64,000 nt of DNA, taken from NCBI RefSeq assembly GCF_003626595.1, contig NZ_RBAK01000002.1, positions 124,001 to 188,000 of the forward strand. Reading direction: 5' to 3'. The position numbers were made by a program, and so were the translations under genes. Each line of letters opens with the position of its first letter. The first letter of the stretch is position 1. Positions 51,633 through 62,201 of this stretch are shown here, one piece after another. The notes beneath the pieces were generated by a model. The model did no database searches, had not been told where the DNA came from, and worked only from the letters and a program-made list of their open reading frames with translations. The DNA is from Micromonospora endolithica (GTDB lineage Bacteria > Actinomycetota > Actinomycetes > Mycobacteriales > Micromonosporaceae).

Positions 51633-52499
51633 ATGCGTATCAAGCGCGCGGCGGCGATCGCCGCGGTCGGTGCCCTCTCGTTCGCGATGACCGCCTGCGG
51701 TGGCGACAGCGAGACCGGTTCCAGCGGTTCGGGCGCCACCGGCATCGTGGGTAAGGCGGAGAGCCAGAAGAAGCTGGTCGTCGGCGTCAAGGCCGACCAG
51801 CCGGGCCTGGGTCTGCAGACCGGCAGCCAGTACGAGGGCTTCGACGTGGAGATCGCCAAGATCATCGCGAAGGGCCTGGGCGTCGAGGAGAGCGGCATCG
51901 AGTGGAAGACCACCACCACTCCCAACCGTGAGCCGTTCATCCAGCAGGGCACCGTCGACCTGGTGGTGGCGACCTACACCATCAACGACGAGCGCAAGCA
52001 GAAGATCAACTTCGCTGGCCCGTACTTCATCGCCGGCCAGGACCTGCTGGTCAAGGCGGACTCCCCGATCACCGGCCCGGAGCAGCTCGAGGGCAAGACG
52101 GTCTGCTCGGTGTCCGCGTCCACCCCGGCCAAGCGGATCCAGTCCGAGTACCCGAAGGCCAAGCTCCAGCAGTTCGACTCGTACTCCAAGTGCCTGCCGC
52201 TGCTGGAGAACGGCCAGGTCGACGCGGTGACCACCGACGACATCATCCTCGCCGGCTACGCCGCCCAGTCGCAGTACGCCGGCAAGTTCAAGGTCGTCGG
52301 CAAGACCTTCTCCGAGGAGCCGTACGGCATCGGCCTGAAGAAGGACGACAAGGCCGGCTGCGAGAAGGTCAACGAGATCCTCAGGGCCGCCGCGTCCGAC
52401 GGCAGCTACAAGGCCGCGTGGGACAAGACCCTGGGTTCGAGCGGCAAGGCCGCGCCCGAGCTGGACACCTCCAAGCTGACCAACTGCGGCAGCGTCTGA
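51633..52499 (+). CDS. gluB: Glutamate ABC transporter substrate-binding lipoprotein
   Basis: A 288-residue extracytoplasmic binding protein with a lipobox (ALSFAMTAC, Cys at residue 22) and a PBP2-type fold: KKLVVGVKADQPGLGLQ, the signature GFDVEIAKIIAKGLG and NREPFIQQGTVDLVVATYTI. It captures glutamate at the membrane surface. GAAGGAG lies 7 nt before the ATG. A hairpin after the gene may raise its share of the operon mRNA. Confidence 0.95.
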   Translation: MRIKRAAAIAAVGALSFAMTACGGDSETGSSGSGATGIVGKAESQKKLVVGVKADQPGLGLQTGSQYEGFDVEIAKIIAKGLGVEESGIEWKTTTTPNREPFIQQGTVDLVVATYTINDERKQKINFAGPYFIAGQDLLVKADSPITGPEQLEGKTVCSVSASTPAKRIQSEYPKAKLQQFDSYSKCLPLLENGQVDAVTTDDIILAGYAAQSQYAGKFKVVGKTFSEEPYGIGLKKDDKAGCEKVNEILRAAASDGSYKAAWDKTLGSSGKAAPELDTSKLTNCGSV

Positions 52500-52505
52500 C
52501 CGTCA

Positions 52506-52541
52506 CCGGGGCCGGCATTCCTGCGGGGATGCCGGCCCCGG
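52506..52541 (+). other. Intercistronic hairpin between gluB and gluC
   Basis: A 16-bp stem CCGGGGCCGGCATTCC pairing with its near-perfect complement (one G-T pair) around a 4-nt loop, with no T-tract. Placed between a binding-protein gene and its permease genes, it is probably an mRNA stabiliser or a partial terminator. Confidence 0.65.
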
Positions 52542-52581
52542 CCTGTCACCGACCGCCTCGCCCTGTCCCGGGAGCCGACGC

Positions 52582-53256
52582 ATGGACATCTTCACCGATC
52601 CCACCAACATCGACGCGTACGTGTCGGGATTCCTCTGGATCCTCAAGCTGACCGGCGCGTCGGCGGTCTGCGCGCTGGTGCTCGGCGTGCTGCTGGCCGC
52701 GATGCGCGTCTCCCCGGTGCCGGTCCTGCGCGGTTTCGGGACGGCCTGGGTCAACATCTTCCGTAACACCCCGCTCACGCTGGTCATCTTCTTCTGCTAC
52801 TTCGGGCTCTACTCCACGCTGGGCCTGAGCCTCGCCGACGACCTGAACCTGAACAACTTCTGGCTCGGCGTGGTCGGACTCTCCGTCTACACCGCCGCGT
52901 TCGTCTGTGAGGCCATCCGCTCCGGCATCAACACCGTGCCCACCGGCCAGGCCGAGGCGGCCCGGGCGATCGGGCTGAGCTTCGCCCAGACGCTGCGGAT
53001 CGTGGTGCTGCCGCAGGCGGCCCGTTCGGTGGTCGCGCCGTTCGGCAGCGTCCTCATCGCGCTGTGCAAGAACGCCACCATCGTCGGCACCATCGGCCTG
53101 GTCGAGGCGTCCACCGTGATGAAGGACCTGATCAACAGCTACGGCAACGCGGTCATCCTCATCTTCCTGGTCTTCGCCGGCACCTTCGCCGCGTTCCTCA
53201 TCCCCACCGGCTACTTCTTCGGCTGGCTGGCCAACCGTCTGGCGGTGAAGCGCTGA
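52582..53256 (+). CDS. gluC: Glutamate ABC transporter permease
   Basis: The 224-residue permease has about five membrane helices and the EAA loop motif AEAARAIGLSFAQTLRIVVLPQAA of the HisM/PAAT family, which docks with the ATPase. It pairs with gluD, whose ATG overlaps the gluC stop (TGATG). GGGAG precedes the ATG. Confidence 0.94.
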   Translation: MDIFTDPTNIDAYVSGFLWILKLTGASAVCALVLGVLLAAMRVSPVPVLRGFGTAWVNIFRNTPLTLVIFFCYFGLYSTLGLSLADDLNLNNFWLGVVGLSVYTAAFVCEAIRSGINTVPTGQAEAARAIGLSFAQTLRIVVLPQAARSVVAPFGSVLIALCKNATIVGTIGLVEASTVMKDLINSYGNAVILIFLVFAGTFAAFLIPTGYFFGWLANRLAVKR

Positions 53257-54131
53257 TGAGCTCCAGCTCCGTCCTCTACGACCACCCGGGTCCCCGCGCC
53301 AAGATCCGCAACGCGGTGCTGAGCGTCGTCTTCGGCGTCGGCCTGATCGCGCTGCTGTGGTGGATCTACACCAAGTTCGACCAGGCCGGCCAGTGGGAGG
53401 CACGGCTCTGGGAGCCGTTCACCGAGTCGACCACCTGGACCCAGTTCATCCTGCCCGGCCTGTGGGCCACGCTGAAGGCGGCGGCGGTCGGGATGGTGCT
53501 CTCGCTCGCCTTCGGCCTGATCTTCGCCGTCGGACGGCTCTCCGAACGGTGGTGGATCAGCGTCCCCGCGGGCGCCGTGGTGGAGTTCTTCCGCGCCGTG
53601 CCACTGCTGCTGATGATCTTCTTCGTCTTCTACGGCGTGCCGTTCCTGATCAAGGGTCCGGTGAGCGCGTTCTGGGCGGTGGTCATCGGTCTGACCCTGT
53701 ACAACGGCTCGGTGCTCGCCGAGGCCTTCCGCGCCGGCATCCGCTCGGTGCCCGGCGGCCAGTCCGAGGCGGCGTACGCCGTCGGCATGCGCAAGAGCCA
53801 GGTCATGCGGCTCATCCTGATCCCGCAGGCCGCCCGCGCCATGCTCCCGATCATCGTCAGCCAGCTCGTCGTACTGCTCAAGGACACCGCGCTCGGCTAC
53901 ATCGTGGCCTACCCGGAGCTGATGCAGCGCGGCATCAACGACCTCAGCGCCAACTACGGCAACATCATCGCCGCCGCGATGGTGGTCGCCGTCATCTACA
54001 TCATCATCAACTCGCTGCTCACCGCCCTGGCCGGCTGGCTGGAACGGCGGACGGGCACCCGCCGGGTCCGGGTACCGCGGCAGAAGCGGCCCGTCGCGGC
54101 CGACTCCACCATCGTCGAGCCGCAGGGCTGA
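53256..54131 (+). CDS. gluD: Glutamate ABC transporter permease
   Basis: A 291-residue permease with the EAA loop AAYAVGMRKSQVMRLILIPQAA and about six membrane helices, plus a basic C-terminal tail. It forms the translocation pore with GluC. Its start overlaps the gluC stop by one base, so the two are translationally coupled. A strong terminator ends the operon. Confidence 0.94.
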   Translation: MSSSSVLYDHPGPRAKIRNAVLSVVFGVGLIALLWWIYTKFDQAGQWEARLWEPFTESTTWTQFILPGLWATLKAAAVGMVLSLAFGLIFAVGRLSERWWISVPAGAVVEFFRAVPLLLMIFFVFYGVPFLIKGPVSAFWAVVIGLTLYNGSVLAEAFRAGIRSVPGGQSEAAYAVGMRKSQVMRLILIPQAARAMLPIIVSQLVVLLKDTALGYIVAYPELMQRGINDLSANYGNIIAAAMVVAVIYIIINSLLTALAGWLERRTGTRRVRVPRQKRPVAADSTIVEPQG

Positions 54132-54152
54132 CCCCGGCCCCCGACGTACGCG

Positions 54153-54184
54153 AAACAGGGCCGGCCCGTGCGGGCCGGCCCTGT
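54153..54184. terminator. Terminator of gluABCD and rny
   Basis: A perfect 14-bp stem AACAGGGCCGGCCC with its complement and a 4-nt loop, followed by CGCGTG; it lies between convergent genes. Confidence 0.8.
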
Positions 54185-54196
54185 TCGCGTGTCAGT

Positions 54197-55959
<1,763 letters not shown>

Positions 55960-55963
<4 letters not shown>

Positions 55964-56088
55964 GCCCCGGCTCCGCCGGGCGCGTCGGGCACCGGAGCGC
56001 AGCCCCGGCCCGTGCGGTCCGCCGCCGGTCGACCCGTGCCGTACGCCCGAGACGGTGGGACACCGGGCGCGCCGGCCCGCCCGCTCAT
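55960..56088 (-). CDS. Small leader ORF coupled to rny
   Basis: A 42-codon frame, rich in Pro, Gly, Ala and Arg, begins at ATG and ends with TGA overlapping the rny ATG; its own ATG overlaps the stop of the 12-codon ORF before it. GGGGG lies about 8 nt before the ATG. No conserved domain. It may regulate or couple translation of rny; chance in high-GC DNA is possible. Confidence 0.4.
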
Positions 56089-56123
56089 GCCGGTCCCCCG
56101 GTGGACCTGTGCCGCCTCGCCAT
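56085..56123 (-). CDS. 12-residue uORF in the rny leader
   Basis: A 12-codon frame, [12 protein letters not shown], with the best ribosome site of the region (GGGGAGG, 8 nt upstream). Its TGA overlaps the ATG of the next small ORF. Ribosomes loading here could be passed along to rny. Confidence 0.4.
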   Translation of the reverse strand: MARRHRSTGGPA

Positions 56124-56147
56124 GGCGTGCCTCCCCTGAAACGTCAC

Positions 56148-56303
56148 GCCGCAGGAGGTGCCGGTGGGCACACTCCTGCGGCTCTGGACGCCCGACCGGA
56201 GCGGCTGGCCGTGGGTAGCTTTCCCCGCCGGCGGTGCCCTCGGGCATCGTCGGCGGCCGGGTGCAGTTGTCGCCCCGACCCCGGACCGGCCAGTCCGGGG
56301 TCG
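56148..56303 (-). promoter_or_regulatory. Structured 5' leader of rny
   Basis: Two strong hairpins lie in the predicted leader: 56148-56182 (10-bp stem GCCGCAGGAG/CTCCTGCGGC plus an inner 5-bp stem) and 56276-56303 (11-bp perfect stem CGACCCCGGAC/GTCCGGGGTCG, 6-nt loop). The first is about 25 nt upstream of the uORF ribosome site. They may be RNase Y or ribosome control elements. Confidence 0.5.
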
Positions 56304-56405
56304 ACACCGAAGGCCGAGGAGCCGGCCAAAGTGATGCTGTTCCGTTACGCGTTCTATGTTGTGCGCTTAGCCTGCGCTGGTCGGGCAATGTGAGCCTGTA
56401 TGGCG

Positions 56406-56435
56406 AGGCTAGGTCTCCGGGGGCGCTCCGGTCAA
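56406..56435 (-). promoter_or_regulatory. Predicted rny promoter
   Basis: On the reverse strand TTGACC (56435-56430) and TAGCCT (56411-56406) are separated by 18 bp. The expected start near 56399 gives a leader of about 435 nt before rny. The remaining gap up to the BKACE gene (56436-56580) shows nothing recognisable. Confidence 0.5.
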
Positions 56436-56580
56436 GAACTGATGATCAAACCCCCCGAACGGAGAGAATCCGAAGTATTACTCAGCGCTGATCGGGTACC
56501 GGACACGGGCGGACAAAGTCGGACCCGATCGCCACGGTCGGGGCTCGTGAGTGGAGCCCCCGGACCCCCGAGCTGCGCGG

Positions 56581-57285
56581 TCAGCCCGCCCCGAGCGCCG
56601 TCGCGGCGGCCACCAGGGCGGCGTTGTCGGCCGCCGGTGAACCGTCGGGCAGGTGCACGGTGTCCTCGAAACCGATTCGGGTGTCCAGCCCCCGCCGGAC
56701 GGCCTCGACGAGCACCGGCCACACCGCACCGCCCTCGGCGTGCAGCAGGCGCGGCGGGCCGTCCGGGTCGAGCGCGTCCAGGATCGCGTCCGCGTCGGTC
56801 AACGCCTCCGCCGGCTTCTCCGCCATGCACTCGACGAGAATCCGCTCGACCGGCACCCGCCAGTCCCGGTACGCCCCGACGGCGTCCGGCGTCCACAGCC
56901 CGACCTCCACCGCCACCCCCCGGTCACGCAGTGCCACCGCCACCGCCTCCGCACCCGGCTCGTGGGCGTTGACCGAGGCGAAGTCCGGCAGGACGGTCCA
57001 GGACCGGACGGCGGCCACCCGCGCCGCCGGGTCGGGCTCGATCCACTCGCCGGTGCTCACCCCGATCCGGAGCCCCGGCCGGGCGGCCCGGATCGCGGCG
57101 ACCGCCTCGGCGATCACGGTCGGGCGCAGCGACTCGGCGCCGTCGTGGTCACGCGGGTGGACGTGCACCGCGCCGACGCCGAGCGCGGCGCACCGGGCCG
57201 CGTCGGCGGCCAGCTCGGCGGGCGTGACCGGAACGGCGGGATGCGCGTCCCGCCCCCGGCCACCGTTGAGGCAGGCCTTCAGCAT
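56581..57285 (-). CDS. BKACE family (3-keto-5-aminohexanoate cleavage-like) protein
   Basis: The 234-residue protein has the BKACE (DUF849) beta-keto acid cleavage motifs: ACLNGGRGRDAHPAVPVTPAELA at the start, AVHVHPRD near residue 40 (zinc ligands) and GFEDTVHLPDGSPAADNAALV at the end. BKACE enzymes split a beta-keto acid with acetyl-CoA; specificity varies widely. It is shorter than the roughly 270-300 residues of characterised members. GGAAGGGAAACG precedes the ATG. No pathway partner is next to it. Confidence 0.85.
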   Translation of the reverse strand: MLKACLNGGRGRDAHPAVPVTPAELAADAARCAALGVGAVHVHPRDHDGAESLRPTVIAEAVAAIRAARPGLRIGVSTGEWIEPDPAARVAAVRSWTVLPDFASVNAHEPGAEAVAVALRDRGVAVEVGLWTPDAVGAYRDWRVPVERILVECMAEKPAEALTDADAILDALDPDGPPRLLHAEGGAVWPVLVEAVRRGLDTRIGFEDTVHLPDGSPAADNAALVAAATALGAG

Positions 57286-57340
57286 TCGTTTCCCTTCCGG
57301 CGGCGACGCCGCCCGTGCTGCCGCCCGGCGGCGACGCCGC

Positions 57341-57423
57341 TCATGGTGCCGCACCGCGATGTGCCACTGGTGGTGCCGCTCCACGGCGGCGCGTCGCGAA
57401 TGGTGCCGCTGCACGGCGACGCG
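57341..57423. repeat. Imperfect 27-30 bp repeats between BKACE and recX genes
   Basis: ATGGTGCCGC-type units recur at 57344, 57371 and 57401; the last two share TGGTGCCGCT-n-CACGGCG-n-CGCG. The region is very GC-rich and shows no promoter. Confidence 0.4.
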
Positions 57424-57493
57424 CCACGCCGCACCGCGGCGGCACGCAACGCCGCACCGGCACGACGCGCGGCCGGCCCGGCCGCCGACGCGC

Positions 57494-58192
57494 TCAGTCG
57501 ACGGCGCGGCCGTCCCGCTCCAGGTCGCCCTCCGCGTCGGCCAGGGCGTCGGCGTCGATCCGGTCGGCGAACTCGGCGGCCTCCGCGCTCTGCGCGGCCA
57601 GCGCGTCCTTCACCGCCCGGATGGCCACCCCCGGCGGATAGCCCTTGCGGGCGAGCATGCCGACCAACCGGCGGAACACCGCGTCCGGCTCGCCCCGGGC
57701 CGAGCGCAGCTTCCGCTCGACCAGCGTGCGGGCCGTCGCGGCCTCGGTCTCCTCGTCCAGCTCGCCGAGCGCCTCACCGGCCACCTCGCCGTCCACCCCG
57801 CGCTGGCGCAGCTCGTTGGCCAGCGCCCGGCGGGACAGACCACGCCCGGCGTGCCGGCTGGACACCCAGGCCCGCGCGAAGGCCGCGTCGTCGATGATGC
57901 CGACCTCGTCGTAACGGTCGAGCACCTCGGCCGACACCTCGTCGGAGATGCCCCGCTTGGCGAGCGCCCCGGCCAGCTCGGCCCGGGTGCGCGGACGCAC
58001 CGCCAGCTGTCGCAGGCAGATCTCCCGGGCCACCTCGGCCTCGTTCCGGGGCGGGGACGGGGTCGTCTCCGCCTCGGAGTCCTCGCCCCGACCGCGCCGA
58101 CCCCGACGGGGTCGGCGCGCGGTGTCGCCGTCACCCGGCCGGGGCGGGCTGGCATCCCAGCCGCGCCCCGTGCGGGCACGTCGTCCGGCCAC
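57494..58192 (-). CDS. recX: RecA regulatory protein RecX
   Basis: The 232-residue protein has an Arg-rich disordered N-terminus (about 45 residues) and RecX three-helix repeats (AREICLRQLAVRPRTRAELAGAL; DDAAFARAWVSSRHAGRGLSRRAL; VFRRLVGMLARKGYPPGVAIRAVKDAL). RecX caps RecA filaments and limits recombination. It lies 14 bp after recA on the same strand, the usual operon. The start is GTG. Confidence 0.93.
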   Translation of the reverse strand: MAGRRARTGRGWDASPPRPGDGDTARRPRRGRRGRGEDSEAETTPSPPRNEAEVAREICLRQLAVRPRTRAELAGALAKRGISDEVSAEVLDRYDEVGIIDDAAFARAWVSSRHAGRGLSRRALANELRQRGVDGEVAGEALGELDEETEAATARTLVERKLRSARGEPDAVFRRLVGMLARKGYPPGVAIRAVKDALAAQSAEAAEFADRIDADALADAEGDLERDGRAVD

Positions 58193-58206
58193 CGGTCAGC
58201 GACCGG

Positions 58207-59253
58207 TCAGAAGTCGACCGGCGGCAGCTCCGGGCCACCGGCGGCGTCGCCCGCGCCGACCCCGACGCCGAGCTTCTCCAGGATCTTCTTCTCGATCTCG
58301 GCGGCCACGTCCGGGTTCTCCTTGAGGAACTCCCGGGCCTTCTCCTTGCCCTGGCCGAGCTGGTCGCCGTCGTAGGTGTACCACGCGCCGGACTTGCGGA
58401 TGATCGCCTGCTCCACGCCGACGTCGATCAGCGAGCCCTCACGGGAGATGCCCTTGCCGTACATGATGTCGAACTCGGCCTGCTTGAACGGCGCGGCGAC
58501 CTTGTTCTTCACGACCTTGACCCGGGTGCGGTTGCCGACCACGTCGGTGCCGTCCTTGAGACTCTCGATGCGGCGCACGTCGAGCCGGACCGAGGCGTAG
58601 AACTTCAGCGCCCGACCACCGGTCGTGGTCTCCGGGCTGCCGAACATCACGCCGATCTTCTCGCGGAGCTGGTTGATGAAGATCGCCGTGGTGCCGGTGT
58701 TGTTGAGCACGCCGGTGATCTTCCGCAGCGCCTGGCTCATCAGCCGGGCCTGGAGACCCACGTGGCTGTCGCCCATCTCGCCCTCGATCTCGGCGCGCGG
58801 CACCAGGGCGGCCACCGAGTCGATCACGATGATGTCGATGGCCCCGGAGCGGACCAGCATGTCGACGATCTCCAGCGCCTGCTCGCCGGTGTCCGGCTGG
58901 GAGACCAGCAGGGCGTCGGTGTCGACGCCGAGGGCCTTCGCGTATTCCGGGTCGAGCGCGTGCTCGGCGTCGACGAACGCGGCGATGCCACCGGCCCGCT
59001 GGGCGTTGGCCACCGCGTGCAGCGCGACCGTCGTCTTACCGCTGGACTCCGGACCGTAGATCTCGACGACCCGGCCCCGGGGCAGACCGCCCACACCGAG
59101 CGCCACGTCGAGCGCGATGGAACCGGTGGTGATCACCGAGGTCTGGACGACCGGCCGCTCGCCCAGCCGCATCACCGAACCCTTGCCGAACTGCTTGTCG
59201 ATTTGAGCGAGAGCAAGGTCGAGTGCCTTCTCCCGGTCGGGCCCTGCGGCCAT
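58207..59253 (-). CDS. recA: Recombinase RecA
   Basis: The 348-residue protein is full length: Walker [10 protein letters not shown] at 67-75, the [16 protein letters not shown] segment, L1/L2 DNA loops ([36 protein letters not shown]), and a short C-terminus. It drives strand exchange and LexA cleavage. I chose [10 protein letters not shown], the standard actinobacterial start, with AGGGGTGG upstream. An in-frame GTG 16 codons earlier coincides with the predicted start of a PafBC-type promoter and could give a leaderless longer form. No intein is present. Confidence 0.97.
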   Translation of the reverse strand: MAAGPDREKALDLALAQIDKQFGKGSVMRLGERPVVQTSVITTGSIALDVALGVGGLPRGRVVEIYGPESSGKTTVALHAVANAQRAGGIAAFVDAEHALDPEYAKALGVDTDALLVSQPDTGEQALEIVDMLVRSGAIDIIVIDSVAALVPRAEIEGEMGDSHVGLQARLMSQALRKITGVLNNTGTTAIFINQLREKIGVMFGSPETTTGGRALKFYASVRLDVRRIESLKDGTDVVGNRTRVKVVKNKVAAPFKQAEFDIMYGKGISREGSLIDVGVEQAIIRKSGAWYTYDGDQLGQGKEKAREFLKENPDVAAEIEKKILEKLGVGVGAGDAAGGPELPPVDF

Positions 59254-59307
59254 GTTTGCCACCCCTGCCTTCGCCGGCGTCTTTCCTGAGCTTCGCGTCA
59301 CGCGGAC

Positions 59308-59330
59308 ACGCTAGGCGCTGGGTCCGACAG
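59308..59330 (-). promoter_or_regulatory. PafBC-type (LexA-independent) recA promoter
   Basis: On the reverse strand CTGTCGGAC, 8 nt, then TAGCGT fits the RecA-NDp consensus TTGTCRGTG-N8-TAnnnT at 6 of 9 upstream bases and the full -10 pattern, with exact spacing. Confidence 0.6.
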
Positions 59331-59354
59331 AACACCAGCGGCCATGCCGCGAGC

Positions 59355-59381
59355 TGTGGACAAGCACCCCGCTGTGGACAA
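59355..59381 (-). promoter_or_regulatory. Two DnaA boxes upstream of recA
   Basis: TTGTCCACA, the high-GC actinobacterial DnaA box, occurs perfectly at 59363-59355 and 59381-59373 (reverse strand), 18 bp apart in the same orientation. They lie between the LexA box and the PafBC-type promoter. Confidence 0.65.
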
Positions 59382-59384
59382 TAG

Positions 59385-59400
59385 CCGAACAGGTGTACGA
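59385..59400. promoter_or_regulatory. LexA (SOS) box of recA
   Basis: CCGAAC-AGGT-GTACGA matches 10 of 12 defined bases of TCGAAC-N4-GTTCGA. It overlaps the spacer of a possible distal promoter (-10 TATTGT at 59383-59378), so LexA would block it. Confidence 0.65.
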
Positions 59401-59437
59401 GTCGGCAAGCGACACGCGGAAGCCGCGAAACGGCTGC

Positions 59438-59638
59438 TCAGCGTAGTCGCGCGGGCACCCGGTCGGGATAGGCGGCGACGACGGCACGCCACACCACGTG
59501 CGTCTGCTCACCCGAGGCGAGCGCCTGCTCGATGGTCCGCCCACCGAGCTGGGACAGCACCTGGTCGCGGGCGATGCTGCCCGCGTAGCCGGGGCCGAAC
59601 GCCTCCTCCAGCCGCGCCCAGAAGTCGGTCAGCCGCAC
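59438..59638 (-). CDS. DUF3046 family protein
   Basis: A 66-residue protein matching DUF3046 (MRLTDFWARLEEAFGPGYAGSIARDQVLSQLGGRTIEQAL), a small family encoded just upstream of recA in many actinobacteria. Function unknown. GTG start, 10 nt after GAGGAGG. It lies 4 bp after the MFS gene on the same strand. Confidence 0.85.
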   Translation of the reverse strand: MRLTDFWARLEEAFGPGYAGSIARDQVLSQLGGRTIEQALASGEQTHVVWRAVVAAYPDRVPARLR

Positions 59639-59642
59639 GTGA

Positions 59643-60989
59643 TCAGTCCTCCTCGTCCGGTGCCCCCACCGGCACCGACCGCAACGCTAGCGCCACCAGC
59701 GGGACGACCGCGATCGCCGCCAGCAGGGTGAGCACCGGATATCCGGCAGCCCGCATCACAAACCCGCTGGCCGCGGCGGCACCCGCGCCGGCCAGCCCCA
59801 TGGTGAGGTCGGACAGCCCCTGCACGCTCGGGCGGACCGCCGCCGGGACCGCCTCGGACAGCAGTGTCGAGCCGGCCACCATGGTGCCGGACCAGCCCAG
59901 CCCGAGCAGGACCAGCCCGAGCGAGAGCAGGGGCGTGTCGTGCCCGGCGGTGCCGGCGACCGCGCACGCGGCGAGCAGCAGCGCGACGCCGCCGAGGATC
60001 ACCGGCCGGCGGCCGAGCCGGTCGGTGAGCCACCCCACCACCGGGGAGAGCGCGTACATGCCGGCGATGTGCAGGCTCAACACGATCCCGACCACCCGCA
60101 GCACGTCCGCGTCGCCGTGCGACTCGCCCAGGCGTACCGGGGTCATCGACATGACCGCCACCATCACCACGTGCCCCACGGCGACCGCGGCGATGCCGAG
60201 GCGGGCGGCCGGCAGGCCGCGTACCACCTGCCAGGCCGCGCGCATCCCGGCGCCGCGCCGGGCGGTCGGTGCCGGCGGGACGACGGCGTCCGCCGGCGGG
60301 GTGACATCCGGCGGGGTCGCGGCGACGACCGGTGCCTCGGCCGCCGCCAGCCGGCGCGCGGTGAGCAGCGGGTCGGGCCGCAGCAGCAGCAGGAGTACGC
60401 CGGCGGCGAGCACGAACGCGGCGGCGCTGAAGGCGAACGGACCGGCCAGCGGCGGCAGGCCCCAGCCGGAGGTGGTGCGGTCGGCGAGCGCGGCGAAGTT
60501 CGGCGCGGCCACCGCCCCGATGGTGGTGGCCCACACGATCACCGACAGTTGCCGGCCCCGGCGGGCCGGCTCGGCGAGGTCGACCGCCGCGTAGCGGGCC
60601 TGGAGGCCGGCCGCCGTCCCGCCGCCGAAGAAGAACATGCCCAGGAAGAGCAGCGGCACCAGGCGAGTCACCGTGGCGACCACCACCAGCACCGCGCCGA
60701 CGGTCCCGGCGAGGTACGCCACGGCCAGTCCCGGCCGGCGGCCGTGCCCGTTGATGATCCGGGTGACCGGTACGGCGAGCAGCGCCCCACCGACCACGGC
60801 GGCGCTCTGCGCCAGGCCGGCGACCGCGGTGCCGGCGACCCGGGCGGCGAGCAACGCGCCCACCGAGATGCCGATGGTCACCCCGATGCCGCCGATGATC
60901 TGGGTGGCGAACAGCAGCCGCAGCGTCCGGCGCTGGATCGGCCCGACGTCGGGGACGGTACGGACCGGCGCGGTCAGGTCGGTGGCCAT
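59643..60989 (-). CDS. Major facilitator superfamily transporter
   Basis: A 448-residue protein with 12 predicted membrane helices in two halves, a cytoplasmic loop of about 60 residues in the middle (around residues 205-260), and MFS loop motif A variants (INGHGRRPGL and GWLTDRLGRRPVI). Probably an efflux permease; the substrate is unknown. GGGAG lies 7 nt before the ATG. DUF3046 follows after 4 bp. Confidence 0.9.
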   Translation of the reverse strand: MATDLTAPVRTVPDVGPIQRRTLRLLFATQIIGGIGVTIGISVGALLAARVAGTAVAGLAQSAAVVGGALLAVPVTRIINGHGRRPGLAVAYLAGTVGAVLVVVATVTRLVPLLFLGMFFFGGGTAAGLQARYAAVDLAEPARRGRQLSVIVWATTIGAVAAPNFAALADRTTSGWGLPPLAGPFAFSAAAFVLAAGVLLLLLRPDPLLTARRLAAAEAPVVAATPPDVTPPADAVVPPAPTARRGAGMRAAWQVVRGLPAARLGIAAVAVGHVVMVAVMSMTPVRLGESHGDADVLRVVGIVLSLHIAGMYALSPVVGWLTDRLGRRPVILGGVALLLAACAVAGTAGHDTPLLSLGLVLLGLGWSGTMVAGSTLLSEAVPAAVRPSVQGLSDLTMGLAGAGAAAASGFVMRAAGYPVLTLLAAIAVVPLVALALRSVPVGAPDEED

Positions 60990-61061
60990 CGGCGACTCCC
61001 GGATCGGTAAGGGGTCACCATCCTCCCGCACCGGACCCGCCCGGTGGGACCCGGTTTTCGG

Positions 61062-62201
61062 CTACAGGCCCAGGCCCCGGCCGATGATCTCCTTCATGAT
61101 CTCGGTGGTGCCGCCGTAGATCGTCTGCACCCGGCCGTCCAGCCACGCCTTCGCCACCGGGTACTCCAGCATGAAGCCGTAACCGCCGTGCAGCTGCACG
61201 CAGCGGTCGGCGACCCGGTTCTGCAACTCGGTGGTCCACCACTTCGCCTTCGCCGCGTCGGTCACCGACAACCGGCCGGCGTTGAACTCGGCGACGCAGT
61301 GGTTGACGAAGGTCCGCGCGATGGTGACCTCGGTGTCCAGCTCGGCCAGCAGGAACCGGTTGTGCTGGAACTTCCCGATCGGCCGGCCGAACGCCTCCCG
61401 GGAGCGGGCGTAGTCGAGGGTCACCGCGAGCAGCTTCTCCGCCGCCGCCACCGCCGCGATCGCGATGCTCAGCCGCTCCCGGGGCAGGTTGCCCATCAGG
61501 TGGTAGAAGCCGTGGTTCTCGGTGCCGATCAGGTTCTCCGCCGGCACCCGGCAGTCGTCGAAGAACAGCTCGGCGGTGTCGTTGGCCTTCAGGCCCACCT
61601 TGGCCAACCGCCGGCCCCGACCGAAGCCGGGGGTGCCGGTCTCCACCGCGACCAGGCTCACCCCGTGCGCGCCCTGGTCGGAGGTGCGGGCCACCACCAG
61701 CACCAGATCGGCCATCTCACCGTTGGTGATGAAGGTCTTCTGCCCGTTGAGGACCAGGGTGTCGCCGTCGCGTACCGCGGTGGTCCGGACCCCGGCCAGG
61801 TCGGAGCCGGCACCGGGCTCGCTCATCGCGATCGCGGTGACCAGGTCGCCGGAGCAGAAGCCGGGCAGCCACCGCTTGCGCTGGTCGTCGGTGGTCAGCT
61901 CGGTGAGGTACGGGGCCACCACGTCGTTGTGCAGCCCGAACCCGAGACCGGAGCAGCCGGCGGCGACGATCTCCTCGACCAGCACCGCGTTGAAACGGAA
62001 GTCCCGCTGGCCGCCGCCGCCGTACTCCGGGTCCACGTCCATGCCGAGCAGCCCGGCCCGGCCGGCCTTGCGCCACACCTCCCGGTCGACGATCCCGTCG
62101 GCCTCCCAGCGCTCGTGGTGCGGCACCGCCTCCCGGGCCAGGAACTCGCGGCACAGGTCCCGGAACTCGGCGTGGTCACGCTCGTAGAGATGCTGCTCCA
62201 T
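61062..62201 (-). CDS. Acyl-CoA dehydrogenase
   Basis: The 379-residue flavoprotein has ACADH signatures: AIAMSEPGAGSDLAGVRTTA, LVLNGQKTFITNGEMADLV and, near the C-terminus, GGYGFMLEYPVAKAWLDGRVQTIYGGTTEIMKEIIGRGL. It oxidises an acyl-CoA thioester at the alpha-beta bond. The start chosen, MEQHLYERDHAEF, has no strong ribosome site; an 8-residue extension is possible. It stands alone between the MFS gene and a membrane protein gene. Confidence 0.93.
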   Translation of the reverse strand: MEQHLYERDHAEFRDLCREFLAREAVPHHERWEADGIVDREVWRKAGRAGLLGMDVDPEYGGGGQRDFRFNAVLVEEIVAAGCSGLGFGLHNDVVAPYLTELTTDDQRKRWLPGFCSGDLVTAIAMSEPGAGSDLAGVRTTAVRDGDTLVLNGQKTFITNGEMADLVLVVARTSDQGAHGVSLVAVETGTPGFGRGRRLAKVGLKANDTAELFFDDCRVPAENLIGTENHGFYHLMGNLPRERLSIAIAAVAAAEKLLAVTLDYARSREAFGRPIGKFQHNRFLLAELDTEVTIARTFVNHCVAEFNAGRLSVTDAAKAKWWTTELQNRVADRCVQLHGGYGFMLEYPVAKAWLDGRVQTIYGGTTEIMKEIIGRGLGL

